In this document: one piece after another, positions 54,201-63,192 of the stretch
Layout of the letters: each line of letters opens with the position of its first letter
Numbering within the stretch: position 1 is the stretch's first letter
Position numbers and translations under genes: made by a program
Source of the DNA: Pseudovibrio ascidiaceicola
GTDB taxonomy: Bacteria; Pseudomonadota; Alphaproteobacteria; Rhizobiales; Stappiaceae
NCBI RefSeq assembly: GCF_900114245.1
Contig: NZ_FOSK01000001.1
Span: 186,001-250,000 of the forward strand
Reading direction: 5' to 3'
DNA: 64,000 nucleotides
The notes under the pieces: model-generated
What the model was told of the DNA's origin: nothing
The model's input: the letters and a program-made list of their open reading frames with translations, nothing else
Databases searched by the model: none

Positions 54201-54884
54201 ATGAAGAAACTGACAGTTACCGGAAAGTTCGGCCTCGGAAAAGGGCTTATTGCAGCATTAGCTGGATTTGTCGTCGTAGGCGGAGCTGTATGGGCGCTTA
54301 ATCAGCAAAAAAGTGAGGATCCACAAGCCCTCGCCTGCTCTTCTTCAATGAATACCGCAAAAAATCTCAAGGGTTTGACCACAGGCGAAGTCGCCGCTTT
54401 TCTGCCTGCTGAGAAGCCTCTGAATCTGTCTGAGCTGAAATTCAACGATGCAGACGGCAACCTCATCACCATGGCGGATCTGAAGGGCACCAAGCTGCTC
54501 AACCTCTGGGCCACATGGTGCGCCCCTTGCCGCAAAGAAATGCCCCATCTGGACAAACTGCAGCGTGAAGCCGGCAACGAAGAGTTCAACGTCATCGCTG
54601 TGAACATGGACCGCGGCGAGAACAATCCAAAACCGCTGAAGTTCCTGAATGATATCGGCGTGAAGGATCTGGCCTATTTCTCAGACCACACCATGAAGAC
54701 CTTCAACGACCTACGCACCAAAGGCAAAGCCCCTGGCCTGCCAAGCACAATCATGATCGGTGAAGACGGCTGCGAAATCGGCACCATGTTCGGCCCAGCT
54801 GACTGGGCAGCCCCAGAAGCCTTCACCTTGGTCAATGCTGCACTGGCCGGACAAAAAGAAAACAAAACCGCTCAGGCAAATTAA
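54201..54884 (+). CDS. tlpA: Thiol:disulfide interchange protein TlpA
   Basis: A 227-residue membrane-anchored periplasmic thioredoxin, known in Bradyrhizobium for reducing the CuA site and the copper chaperone in cytochrome oxidase assembly. One N-terminal anchor (about 13-35) precedes the thioredoxin domain: LLNLWATWCAPCRKEMPHLD (C-x2-C), FNVIAVNMDRGENNPKPLKF and GLPSTIMIGEDGCEIG (cis-Pro). An extra Cys pair (LACSSSMN and DGCEIG) is as in TlpA. Divergent from argH, a conserved rhizobial arrangement. Confidence 0.93.
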   Translation: MKKLTVTGKFGLGKGLIAALAGFVVVGGAVWALNQQKSEDPQALACSSSMNTAKNLKGLTTGEVAAFLPAEKPLNLSELKFNDADGNLITMADLKGTKLLNLWATWCAPCRKEMPHLDKLQREAGNEEFNVIAVNMDRGENNPKPLKFLNDIGVKDLAYFSDHTMKTFNDLRTKGKAPGLPSTIMIGEDGCEIGTMFGPADWAAPEAFTLVNAALAGQKENKTAQAN

Positions 54885-54892
54885 AAAGCAGA

Positions 54893-54925
54893 AGAGCCTG
54901 CCTCAAACTCTCTGGAGCAGGCTCT
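54893..54925 (+). terminator. Stem-loop after tlpA
   Basis: AGAGCCTGC (54893-54901) and GCAGGCTCT (54917-54925) form a perfect 9-bp stem with a 15-nt loop; no T-run follows, and a RIME-like repeat begins directly after. Confidence 0.55.
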
Positions 54926-54972
54926 ATCGCATGTCGCCGAAAAGCAGACACTGGTTTTCGGACAAAAATACT
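54926..54972. repeat. RIME-like repeat, copy 3 (left module only)
   Basis: CCGAAAA (54937-54943) and TTTTCGG (54955-54961) form the characteristic hairpin, preceded by GCATGTCG and followed by ACAAAAATA. The right module is absent. Confidence 0.6.
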
Positions 54973-55351
54973 AAGTCACATTTGTCGTATCAGTCGCACA
55001 CACCCGCAGCCGATGCCCGTCAGGATCGGTTGCAACAAACGTGTAGCCAAAATCCAGATCGACAGGTTCCATGAGGATGGGAATGCCCTTCTCTTTCCAA
55101 AGGGTATAAACCTGATCCACCTCTTCTCGGCTAACATCACTCAGTGACAGCTCAAACCCTCCAAAGGATGGTTCAGGCTTCGGATCAATCCCTTGCGCGG
55201 ATTGTAGCCCGAGGGTAACATCCTCCCCCAAAGAAAACAGAGAGAACTCCCGAAACCTCTCAATCGGGCCGCTTTGCAGAACGTCCGTATAAAACTCGGT
55301 GCTTTTCTCCACGTTATCGACATAGAGAATAACGCTATTGGGCTTAAACAT
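54971..55351 (-). CDS. VOC (glyoxalase/bleomycin-resistance fold) protein
   Basis: A 126-residue single VOC domain built from two beta-alpha-beta3 units: ILYVDNVEKSTEFYTDVLQS and FELSLSDVSREEVDQVYTLW. It closes with YTFVATDPDGHRLRVCA, the usual metal/substrate strand. The first-strand histidine of glyoxalase I is absent (SVILYVDN), so a true lactoylglutathione lyase is unlikely. Substrate unknown. ATG 55351 was chosen; a GTG at 55357 is possible. Confidence 0.85.
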   Translation of the reverse strand: MFKPNSVILYVDNVEKSTEFYTDVLQSGPIERFREFSLFSLGEDVTLGLQSAQGIDPKPEPSFGGFELSLSDVSREEVDQVYTLWKEKGIPILMEPVDLDFGYTFVATDPDGHRLRVCATDTTNVT

Positions 55352-55439
55352 GCTCACACCCCGTTATCTTGAAAATCAAAGAAACAAACAGATTGCTGCA
55401 ACATCAGAATAGCCTTTGCACCGAGCAATATCTTTGATC

Positions 55440-56321
55440 TTACCCCTTACCCGGCACCGGACGATCTCTCATCCGCATCAGGCCTTCCTGAACGGCGGAA
55501 GCCACCAGAACACCATCCCGCGTATAAAGGCTACCACGGCTGAAACCACGGCCACCAGCTGAGCGTGGGCTGTCCTGCGTGTAAAGCAGCCACTCATCAA
55601 AGCGGAAGTCGCTGTGGAACCACATAGCGTGATCCAAACTCGCCACCTGCAGGTTTGGCACAAACACGTTGATGCCATGAGGGAACAGCGCCGTATCCAA
55701 CAGTGTCATATCCGAAGCATACGCCAGCACGCACTGGTGAATACGCGGATCATCCGGCAGCTTAGAGGCCGCACGAACCCAAACATGCTGCACCGGCTCC
55801 TGCTTCTTGCGAGAGAAATACTGCCCCAGATCCAACGGACGCAGCTCAATCGGGCGCTCCCGCTTCCAGTACTTCTGCACCGGCTCAGGCGCCTTTGAGA
55901 TCAGTTCATCGGAGATTTCAGAGATCGGCATCAGGTCTTCCGGCATTGGCACATCCGGCATCTCAATCTGATGCTCCATGCCCGTCTCAACGCGCTGGAA
56001 GGAAGCAGACATGGAGAAGATCGCATGGCCATGCTGGATCGCCACAACGCGCCGCGTGGTGAAGCTGCCACCGTCACGAATGCGGTCCACCTCATAGATG
56101 ATTGGCACCTTTGGATCGCCCGGGCGCAGAAAATACCCATGCAGCGAATTAACCTGACGCTCTGCGCCAACCGTACGGGAGGCAGCAACAAGAGCCTGAC
56201 CAATCACCTGTCCACCAAAAACACGCTGCCACCCGCTTTGTGGGCTTGTGCCACGAAACAGATTTTCTTCTAATTTCTCCAGATCCAAAAGGTCTAGCAG
56301 ATTTTCAACAGCCTTCGTCAT
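55440..56321 (-). CDS. tesB: Acyl-CoA thioesterase II TesB
   Basis: A 293-residue double hot-dog thioesterase that hydrolyses medium and long acyl-CoAs. Family strings: LLDLEKLEENLFRGTSPQSG, RVFGGQVIGQALVAASRTV, SLHGYFLRPGDPKVPIIYEV, the second-domain ASLDHAMWFHSDFRFDEWLL (catalytic Asp) and QDSPRSAGGRGFSRGSLYTR. ATG 56321 starts MTKAVENLLDLLDLEKLE as in the family; the open frame to 56471 has no homology. Divergent from the ubiH-like gene. Confidence 0.94.
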   Translation of the reverse strand: MTKAVENLLDLLDLEKLEENLFRGTSPQSGWQRVFGGQVIGQALVAASRTVGAERQVNSLHGYFLRPGDPKVPIIYEVDRIRDGGSFTTRRVVAIQHGHAIFSMSASFQRVETGMEHQIEMPDVPMPEDLMPISEISDELISKAPEPVQKYWKRERPIELRPLDLGQYFSRKKQEPVQHVWVRAASKLPDDPRIHQCVLAYASDMTLLDTALFPHGINVFVPNLQVASLDHAMWFHSDFRFDEWLLYTQDSPRSAGGRGFSRGSLYTRDGVLVASAVQEGLMRMRDRPVPGKG

Positions 56322-56448
56322 TACAGACAAACCTATTTTTGTAGTGATTTCGATTGCATGTGAGTAGTGTGGCGCTATATCGATAGTGTCAACGATCAAT
56401 TGGGCTAACCTAATGGTTATAGGGCAAACGATTACAGGAAAGAGTTCT

Positions 56449-57690
56449 ATGAGCAAGAAACAAACCGCCACTGAAGAACTTTATGACGTCACCATTGGTG
56501 GCGGCGGTTATGTTGGTCTTTCGCTTGCGCTCGCTTTGAAGCAGTCAGAACCTTCCATGAAAATCGCGCTCGTAGACCTGCGCCCACGCTCAGCAATCGA
56601 GAATGACCCGCGTTCCTCGGCCATCGCAGCAGGTGCTGTTCGCATGCTCGATCAACTCGGCATCTGGTACAAGCTGGAAGATGAATCCCAGCCGATCACC
56701 GAAATGATCGTCACAGACAGCAAGCTGCATGACAGTGTGCGCCCTATCTTCCTCACCTTTGCTGGCGATGTTGATGACGGCGAACCATTTGCTCATATGG
56801 TTCAGAACAATCACATGGTCGGCGCATTGCATGATGCAGCCACAGATGCAGGCGTTCACATCTTCGCACCCGACAGTGTTAAAGACTTCGCAGTAGAGCC
56901 AGCCCACGTCAACATCACGCTTGGCAGCGGCAAATCCATCCAGTCGCGCCTGATCGTGGCAGCTGACGGTGTCCGCTCCAAACTCCGCGATCTGGCAGGC
57001 ATCCAATGCAACCGTTGGGCCTACAATCAAAGCGGCATCGTCACCACAGTCGCACATGAGCGCCCACACAATGGCCGCGCAGAAGAGCACTTCCTGCCAT
57101 CCGGCCCATTCGCGATCCTGCCGTTGAAAGGCAACCGCTCTTCCATCGTCTGGACTGAAAAGACGGCAGAAGCCAATCGTCTGGTCAATGGCGATGAGTT
57201 CACCTTCGAGATCGAGCTGGAGCGCCGCTTCGGTCATCATCTGGGAGAGTTGAAACTCGACGGCCCACGTCAGGCCTTCCCGCTCAACCTTGTTTTGGCA
57301 CGCTCCTTCGTCTCCAACCGTTTTGCGCTGGCAGGCGATGCCGCTCACGGCATCCACCCAATCGCTGGACAAGGCCTCAACTTCGGCTTCAAAGACGTTG
57401 CAGCCCTCTCAGAAGTGCTTGTAGACGCGCATCGTCTTGGTCTCGACATCGGTGCAGCACACATTCTGGAGCGCTACCAGAGCTGGCGCCGCTTCGACAC
57501 ATGGCAGATGGGCATGACCACCGATGTGCTGAACCGCCTGTTCTCCAACAACATCGACCCGGTCCGCGCAGTTCGCGATCTCGGCCTCGGTCTTGTTGAG
57601 CGCATGCCGTTCCTGAAAAAGCACTTCATCGGCGAAGCAGCAGGCCTGGCCGGCCCTTCCCCAAAACTACTCCTCGGCAATCCTTTGTAA
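56449..57690 (+). CDS. UbiH/COQ6-family ubiquinone hydroxylase
   Basis: A 413-residue FAD-dependent monooxygenase that hydroxylates the ubiquinone ring. FAD-binding motifs: DVTIGGGGYVGLSLALAL at the N-terminus (the third Gly context is GGGG-Y-VGL), LIVAADGVRSKLRDLAG (DG motif), and FALAGDAAHGIHPIAGQGLN (GD motif). Which ring position it modifies (UbiH, UbiF, UbiI or the broad UbiL/UbiM types of alphaproteobacteria) cannot be told. ATG 56449 was preferred to 56386. Followed by a RIME-like repeat and an SDR gene. Confidence 0.92.
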   Translation: MSKKQTATEELYDVTIGGGGYVGLSLALALKQSEPSMKIALVDLRPRSAIENDPRSSAIAAGAVRMLDQLGIWYKLEDESQPITEMIVTDSKLHDSVRPIFLTFAGDVDDGEPFAHMVQNNHMVGALHDAATDAGVHIFAPDSVKDFAVEPAHVNITLGSGKSIQSRLIVAADGVRSKLRDLAGIQCNRWAYNQSGIVTTVAHERPHNGRAEEHFLPSGPFAILPLKGNRSSIVWTEKTAEANRLVNGDEFTFEIELERRFGHHLGELKLDGPRQAFPLNLVLARSFVSNRFALAGDAAHGIHPIAGQGLNFGFKDVAALSEVLVDAHRLGLDIGAAHILERYQSWRRFDTWQMGMTTDVLNRLFSNNIDPVRAVRDLGLGLVERMPFLKKHFIGEAAGLAGPSPKLLLGNPL

Positions 57691-57699
57691 TCCAGGCAA

Positions 57700-57744
57700 G
57701 CGTATTCCCGAAAAGTGGACGCCGGTTTTCGGACAAGAACACGC
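57700..57744. repeat. RIME-like repeat, copy 4 (left module)
   Basis: CCGAAAA (57708-57714) and TTTTCGG (57726-57732) within GCGTATTC...GAACACGC, between the ubiH-like and SDR genes. It could form a hairpin in their joint transcript. Confidence 0.65.
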
Positions 57745-57771
57745 GGCCACGCAAAAAGCTTAGGAACACCC

Positions 57772-58623
57772 GTGAAAGACAAACGCTCCATCCTCATCAC
57801 CGGATGTTCCAGTGGCATTGGTTACTCTGCTGCATACATTTTGCGAGACAGAGGATGGCAGGTCTTTCCCACCTGTCGCAAACCAGAGGATGCAGAACGC
57901 CTGCGTTCTGAGGGCTTTGAGGCGTTCCATTTAGATTATTGCGAAACCGAATCTATTCAGTCCGCCGTTGAGTCAGTTCTGGCAATCACAGGCGGACGCC
58001 TTAATGCCTTGTTCAACAACGGCGCTTATGGCCTTCCCGGCGCTATTGAAGATCTTCCCACCGATGCCCTGCGTCGTCAGTTTGAAACCAACTTCTTCGG
58101 CTGGCACGAGCTCACCCGTCTTATCATTCCGGTGATGCGCAACCAGGGTCATGGCCGCATCGTGCAATGCTCTTCCATCCTAGGCCTCGTCGCCATGGAC
58201 TACCGCGGCGCCTACAACGCCACCAAGTTCGCACTGGAAGGCTACACCGACACCCTGCGGCTGGAACTGCATGGCTCAGGCATACAGGTTTCTTTGATCG
58301 AACCGGGTCCGATTCAATCCGAGTTCTCAAAAACTGCCGTCAAAATGTTCTATGAGGAAATCGGAGAGGACACCAAGAACGCCTCCCACTTCCGCGAAAG
58401 CTACAACCGCCGCCTCTCCATGCTCGCCAAAGGCGGCACCACAAAATTCAAACTGCAACCCGACGCTGTCGTCAGCAAATTAACCCACGCCATAGAAGCG
58501 CCCAAGGCTAAGGCACGTTATTACGTAACTGTTCCAACCCACATCATGGGTACTCTGCGACGCATCCTGCCAACCTCAATGATCGATATGATCCTGAGAA
58601 GGTCTGCAAAGTCGGAAGAGTAA
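57772..58623 (+). CDS. Short-chain dehydrogenase/reductase (SDR)
   Basis: A 283-residue NAD(P)-dependent oxidoreductase of the classical SDR family. The coenzyme motif is TGCSSGIGYSAA (about 10-21), the NNGAYG stretch is at about 80, and the catalytic Ser and Tyr-x3-Lys lie in CSSILGLVAMDYRG and YNATKFALEGY. Substrate unknown; the closest pattern is the retinol-dehydrogenase/17-beta-HSD-like SDRs. The start is GTG 57772 with AGGAACA upstream; the longer frame from 57715 would run through the repeat. Confidence 0.9.
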   Translation: MKDKRSILITGCSSGIGYSAAYILRDRGWQVFPTCRKPEDAERLRSEGFEAFHLDYCETESIQSAVESVLAITGGRLNALFNNGAYGLPGAIEDLPTDALRRQFETNFFGWHELTRLIIPVMRNQGHGRIVQCSSILGLVAMDYRGAYNATKFALEGYTDTLRLELHGSGIQVSLIEPGPIQSEFSKTAVKMFYEEIGEDTKNASHFRESYNRRLSMLAKGGTTKFKLQPDAVVSKLTHAIEAPKAKARYYVTVPTHIMGTLRRILPTSMIDMILRRSAKSEE

Positions 58624-58716
58624 GTGAACGAAACACCACGAATTTCCTCAAATCAAACTCCAGTGCCCCGTATTGCGTGCACTCTGGATTTATAACCCCA
58701 GCAAAAGAGTTCCCCC

Positions 58717-59028
58717 ATGGCACTATTTCATCCTGATAACTGCACAATGAGTGAGCGACATAAGCAAATTTATGCGTATTGCGAGCTCGCTTATACTGCT
58801 GTTGATTTCTCTGCAGCAGCCTTGTTCGTGGTTGGCAGCATTCTCTTCTTTAAAGAGGCAACCACTTATGTGGGAACTTGGCTGTTTCTGATCGGATCAA
58901 TTTTATTCGGGCTCCGCCCAACAATTAAGCTCTTTCGGGAAATTGCATATATCCGCCTTGGAAAATATGAGGACCTGCCTGAAGGCACTGAGAATAATAC
59001 GGGTTGGCTAAACCCCGATATGAAGTGA
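58717..59028 (+). CDS. YrhK-domain membrane protein
   Basis: A 103-residue protein with the YrhK-like domain: two hydrophobic helices (AYTAVDFSAAALFVVGSILF and VGTWLFLIGSILFGLRPTIK) and a following charged helix (KLFREIAYIRLGKYEDLPEG). Function unknown. The start is ATG 58717. It stands 63 bases before the cardiolipin synthase gene on the same strand and could be co-expressed with it. Confidence 0.82.
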   Translation: MALFHPDNCTMSERHKQIYAYCELAYTAVDFSAAALFVVGSILFFKEATTYVGTWLFLIGSILFGLRPTIKLFREIAYIRLGKYEDLPEGTENNTGWLNPDMK

Positions 59029-59091
59029 ACCTAACCAACACGTTCACCAACGACCAACCACAGGACTAAATTTCAACGCAGCCGAGTTCAA

Positions 59092-60522
59092 ATGACCTTC
59101 ATACTAGTTTTCCATGTTCTATTAGTTTTGACGTTTACAATCCGAATTCTGCTGCGAGATGATTTGTCACCACCGGTTCGCCTCGCCTGGTTCATCGTTT
59201 TGAACGTGCTTCCCTATGTCGGCATCGCCATTTATTTCCTCTTTGGAGAAACGGATCTTGGCCATCGCGCAGACAAACGTCACAAAGAGATTTTTGATGA
59301 GATCCATGAAAACGCTAAGCAATTCATGGGCACGCCAGCTGATGTCGATCAGCTAATCAACCCGGAATACCGCAACAGCTTCCATTATGCTGGTTCAATA
59401 AACGGCTTTTATCCAGTTGCTGGAAACAACGCCACACTCATGGAAGATGCCACGGCTACCCGCGACAGCTTGATAGCAGACATCGATGCCGCACAGGATT
59501 ATGTGCATGTTCTCTATTACATCTGGCTAAGTGACCACACTGGCACAGCACTCGCCGACGCTTTGATCAGAGCAACCCAGCGAGGGGTCGTATGCCGCGC
59601 GATGGCAGATGGTCTCGGCTCACACCAGCTCATAAAATCACAGCTATGGGAAAAGATGAAGGAGGCAGGCGTTCAACTGGCTGTCGCCCTGCCGCTGGAC
59701 AAACCAGTGCGAACACTTCTGACCAGCAGACTGGACCTGCGCAACCACCGTAAAATCACGATTATCGACGGGAAAGTCACTTACTGCGGCAGTAGAAACT
59801 CAGCTGATCCGGAATTTCTGGTCAAAGCAAAATACGCTCCCTGGGTCGACATTATGCTACGCCTGACCGGGCCCATTGTGACGCAAAATCAGCTTCTGTT
59901 CATAAGCGATTGGATGCAGGCAACAGGCGAAAAGCTAAATGACTTTGAGTTGAAGTTAGAACCGGCACAAGAAGGGTTCCCGGCACAGGTGATGGGCGAT
60001 GGCCCAACGGAACGCAAAGGAGCAACGCCTCAGCTCTTTGCCTGCCTTATTGCAACCGCCCGCTTCGAACTCACACTATCGACGCCCTACTTTGTCCCCG
60101 ATGAAACTGTTCTGGAAGCCCTGCGCGCTGCAGCTTATCGAGGCGTAAAAGTCACCTTGATTTTCCCGAAGGTCAACGACAGCTGGATCGTGGCAGCTGC
60201 AAGTCGCAGCCATTATTTCAAGCTTCTGGAGGCCGGTTGTGATCTCTTTGAATTCAAAGGCGGTCTATTACACGCCAAGACACTCACAATGGATAACAAG
60301 ATCACTTTGATCGGCTCTTCCAATCTGGATCTGCGAAGCTTTGACCTAAACTACGAAAACAACATTTTGTTGCAGGACAAGGCAATAACGAACGCTGTTC
60401 TGGGCCGACAACAGCAATACCTCGACAGTTCAGATCAGGTCTTTTTTGAAACCGTTTCCAGTTGGTCATACCTCAAGCGAATAAAAAACAACATCATCGC
60501 AACAGTCAGCCCTATCTTGTAG
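59092..60522 (+). CDS. cls: Cardiolipin synthase (phospholipase D type)
   Basis: A 476-residue inner-membrane enzyme of the PLD superfamily that condenses two phosphatidylglycerols, or PG with another lipid, to cardiolipin. Two N-terminal transmembrane helices (about 1-20 and 30-50) precede two HKD catalytic motifs: NHRKITIIDGKVTYCGSRN (about 219) and HAKTLTMDNKITLIGSSN (about 398). Spacing and length match ClsA-type enzymes. The start is ATG 59092. Confidence 0.94.
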   Translation: MTFILVFHVLLVLTFTIRILLRDDLSPPVRLAWFIVLNVLPYVGIAIYFLFGETDLGHRADKRHKEIFDEIHENAKQFMGTPADVDQLINPEYRNSFHYAGSINGFYPVAGNNATLMEDATATRDSLIADIDAAQDYVHVLYYIWLSDHTGTALADALIRATQRGVVCRAMADGLGSHQLIKSQLWEKMKEAGVQLAVALPLDKPVRTLLTSRLDLRNHRKITIIDGKVTYCGSRNSADPEFLVKAKYAPWVDIMLRLTGPIVTQNQLLFISDWMQATGEKLNDFELKLEPAQEGFPAQVMGDGPTERKGATPQLFACLIATARFELTLSTPYFVPDETVLEALRAAAYRGVKVTLIFPKVNDSWIVAAASRSHYFKLLEAGCDLFEFKGGLLHAKTLTMDNKITLIGSSNLDLRSFDLNYENNILLQDKAITNAVLGRQQQYLDSSDQVFFETVSSWSYLKRIKNNIIATVSPIL

Positions 60523-60671
60523 TCCTGCAGCTAACCTATACGAAGCTAAATGCAATCACGATTTAGACTCTCACCTTTTCAATAAGGTTGTTTGAGACAG
60601 AACTACGACTGTCCAATCCTAAAATTGTAATCTCTGCTATTGTTTGAAGCGTTGCAGATTCGGGGGAAAAT

Positions 60672-62702
60672 ATGCAGTTGCGGCATTTGAAGTTAGCTCT
60701 GGCAGCTCTGGCCATCTCACTGTCCAGCCAAGCAATCCTTCCTGCATTCGGAAACAACTTCAAAAGCACCGTTCGGTCCGCCGAGCAAGGCGATGCTCAT
60801 TATCAATACAAACTGGGTCGTGCCTATGAAAACGGTCATGGCGTGCAAAAAAACTATGCTCAAGCTGCACAATGGTACAGGCGTGCGGCTGAGCAGGGGC
60901 ATGCCAGTGCAGGATATAACCTCGCTGTCTTGTATCATGATGGTCAAGGCGTAGCACGTGACTTTCAAAAAGCATTGAAGTGGTATCGGCATGCAACAGA
61001 ACATCGTCATGGAGGTCACGCTGGAGCGCTACTTGAAATAGGTTACATGCATGCAAAAGGCCAAGGCGTGGCCCAAGACCGAGTTGAAGCAGCAAAATGG
61101 TACCGCCTATCTGCTGACAGGGGCAACTCTATCGCGCAATACAATCTGGGATACTACTACCAAGAAGGCCGAGGGGTACCGCAGGACTATGCTCTAGCAG
61201 CGATGTGGTATGGCCTTGCAGCTAAGCAAGGCTATACAAGCGCACAATACAATCTTGGGATCCTGTACCACGATGGACGAGGTGTCCTAAAAGACTATCA
61301 GGAAGCAGAAAAATGGTATCGCCTCGCCATTGAGAGAGGCCATGCCGGAGCACAACGAGAACTTGGCTATATGTACGCCAATGGCCAAGGCGGCTCCAGA
61401 GACTACAGTGAGGCTGCAAAGTGGTACGAAGTTGCAGCCGATCAGGGTGACAAATCGGCACAATACTCTCTCGCACTCTTATATCAAAATGGGCAGGGCG
61501 TTCAGCAGGACTATGCTGAAGCTGCAAAGCTTTACCGTCTCGCAGCAGAGCAAAACCACGCGAAAGCACAGCTTGAACTCGGGTATCTTTACACCGTCGG
61601 CCTAGGTGTAAAACTGGACTACGCCGAAGCAGAAAAGTTTTATCGCCTTGCAGCCGATAACGGGAATGCGATCGCAAAAAACCGTCTCACAGACATGCGT
61701 TATGTCAGCGAAGACCTAAAGCAGCACTATTCCGGTATTGCGAAGGAGTATCGTCAGGCTGCCGAGCAACATCTTGCCGGATTCCATTATAATCTTGGTC
61801 GTGCCTTCACCAACGGAAAAGGCGCACCACAGGACTACCCCAAAGCTGCAGAAAAGTTCCGTCTGGCTGCAGAACAAGGGCATGCCAACGCTCAGTTTAA
61901 TCTGGGCCGCATCTATGAAATCGGTCTGGGTGTAGATCAGAACTATGACAAGGCTGTAAACTGGTACAGCCGAGCAGCTGAACAAGGTGTTGCTGATGCG
62001 CAGTATAACCTTGCTGTTATGTACGCCAATGGTACAGGCCTGCCGCAAGACCTGACAGAAGCCTCAGCATGGTACCATTTTGCCGCTAGGCAAGGCCACC
62101 CGGACGCTCAGTATAACCTTGGGTTTCTTTATGCCACAGGACAAGGGGTAGAGCAGGACGAAACCACAGCTGCAAGATGGATGCGCCTCGCTGCTGAAAA
62201 GAGTCATGCCGAAGCGCAATACCGTATTGGAAGAGCCTACGAAGACGGTGTGGGTGTAGAGCAAAACAACACTGAAGCAGCAAACTGGTACTATCTCGCG
62301 GCAACGCAAAATCATGCTCAAGCTCAATTCAATTTTGGACGTATGAATGCCACAGGCCAAGGCATTGCAAAGAATGAAGCTGAAGCTGCAAAATGGGTTC
62401 TCCGCGCCGCACAGCAAAGTCATGTAGAAGCCCAATATCGCATCGGTCTTGCCTATTACAAAGGCAGCGGAGTTCAGCGGGACATAGAAAGCGCTTATGT
62501 CTGGTTTTACATCGCAGCAGAGAACGGCAGCAAACCTGCGCTAAAAGCACAAGAAGACATAGCAGATCACCTGAATACCAAAGAGTTGGATCAAGCCGTC
62601 GGCAAAGCCAAAACCCTCATGAAGAAGCTCAAAACCAACAAACAATCAGACCCAACCAAAGCACCGATAAGGTTCAAGTTCCTACCCGTAGTCCCCACTT
62701 AA
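60672..62702 (+). CDS. Secreted Sel1-repeat protein
   Basis: A 676-residue protein with a signal peptide (about 1-27, ending LPAFG) followed by about fifteen Sel1-like repeats of 36 residues. Typical units read AQYNLGYYYQEGRGVPQDYA and LAAEQGHANAQFNLGRIYEI. Such solenoids bind partner proteins. One unit near residues 335-365 (AIAKNRLTDMRYVSEDLKQH) has lost the consensus, splitting the array into blocks of eight and seven. The last 50 residues are Lys-rich (KAKTLMKKLKTNKQ). The array size suggests expansion by duplication. Its stop overlaps that of the convergent GNAT gene. Confidence 0.92.
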   Translation: MQLRHLKLALAALAISLSSQAILPAFGNNFKSTVRSAEQGDAHYQYKLGRAYENGHGVQKNYAQAAQWYRRAAEQGHASAGYNLAVLYHDGQGVARDFQKALKWYRHATEHRHGGHAGALLEIGYMHAKGQGVAQDRVEAAKWYRLSADRGNSIAQYNLGYYYQEGRGVPQDYALAAMWYGLAAKQGYTSAQYNLGILYHDGRGVLKDYQEAEKWYRLAIERGHAGAQRELGYMYANGQGGSRDYSEAAKWYEVAADQGDKSAQYSLALLYQNGQGVQQDYAEAAKLYRLAAEQNHAKAQLELGYLYTVGLGVKLDYAEAEKFYRLAADNGNAIAKNRLTDMRYVSEDLKQHYSGIAKEYRQAAEQHLAGFHYNLGRAFTNGKGAPQDYPKAAEKFRLAAEQGHANAQFNLGRIYEIGLGVDQNYDKAVNWYSRAAEQGVADAQYNLAVMYANGTGLPQDLTEASAWYHFAARQGHPDAQYNLGFLYATGQGVEQDETTAARWMRLAAEKSHAEAQYRIGRAYEDGVGVEQNNTEAANWYYLAATQNHAQAQFNFGRMNATGQGIAKNEAEAAKWVLRAAQQSHVEAQYRIGLAYYKGSGVQRDIESAYVWFYIAAENGSKPALKAQEDIADHLNTKELDQAVGKAKTLMKKLKTNKQSDPTKAPIRFKFLPVVPT

Positions 62703-63184
62703 TGAGTGACCAGAGGTGCAGCATCTAAGAGCTCCTCAATCCTCAGCTGTTGCTGTGAAAGCTGAGCAAGCTCAACCCGTGCACGCAGGTAAGAAACGCC
62801 AAATTTTTGGAAAGCATTGCCTTGAACCTTGAAACCGAGGCGCTGGTAGAAAGCAACAGCACCTTCTCTTGCGTCGCACCAGATGTAATCCGCTTTTTGC
62901 AAGTCAGGCTGACTTGCCGCAAACCGTATGAGGTTGCTTCCGATGCCGCGCCCTTGCTTTTCCGGCAACACCGCCAGTTTTCGCAGTCTCACAAAGGGCA
63001 GATCGAAGAAGAAAGATCCAACACCAATCAGGTTTTCTTCTTCAAAGGCTCCAATATGAAGGGCCTGGTGATCTTCTGGAACCATGACCCGCTCTATCGG
63101 CGAGTCTGGCCAGAGCACTTGCTGACGTAGTTTGTATGTCAACGTTGCAGGAATGCTCCGAAAACTAATCTCTAGTTCTCTCAT
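62699..63184 (-). CDS. GNAT family N-acetyltransferase
   Basis: A 161-residue GNAT protein, substrate unknown. Motif A is RLRKLAVLPEKQGRGIGSNL (Q-x2-G-x-G), preceded by LIGVGSFFFDLPF, and motif B is GAVAFYQRLGFKVQGNAF, the usual end of the fold. ATG 63184 follows GGGGAAG. It starts 8 bases after the MFS gene stop and is probably co-transcribed with it. Confidence 0.87.
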   Translation of the reverse strand: MRELEISFRSIPATLTYKLRQQVLWPDSPIERVMVPEDHQALHIGAFEEENLIGVGSFFFDLPFVRLRKLAVLPEKQGRGIGSNLIRFAASQPDLQKADYIWCDAREGAVAFYQRLGFKVQGNAFQKFGVSYLRARVELAQLSQQQLRIEELLDAAPLVTH

Positions 63185-63192
63185 ACTTCCCC

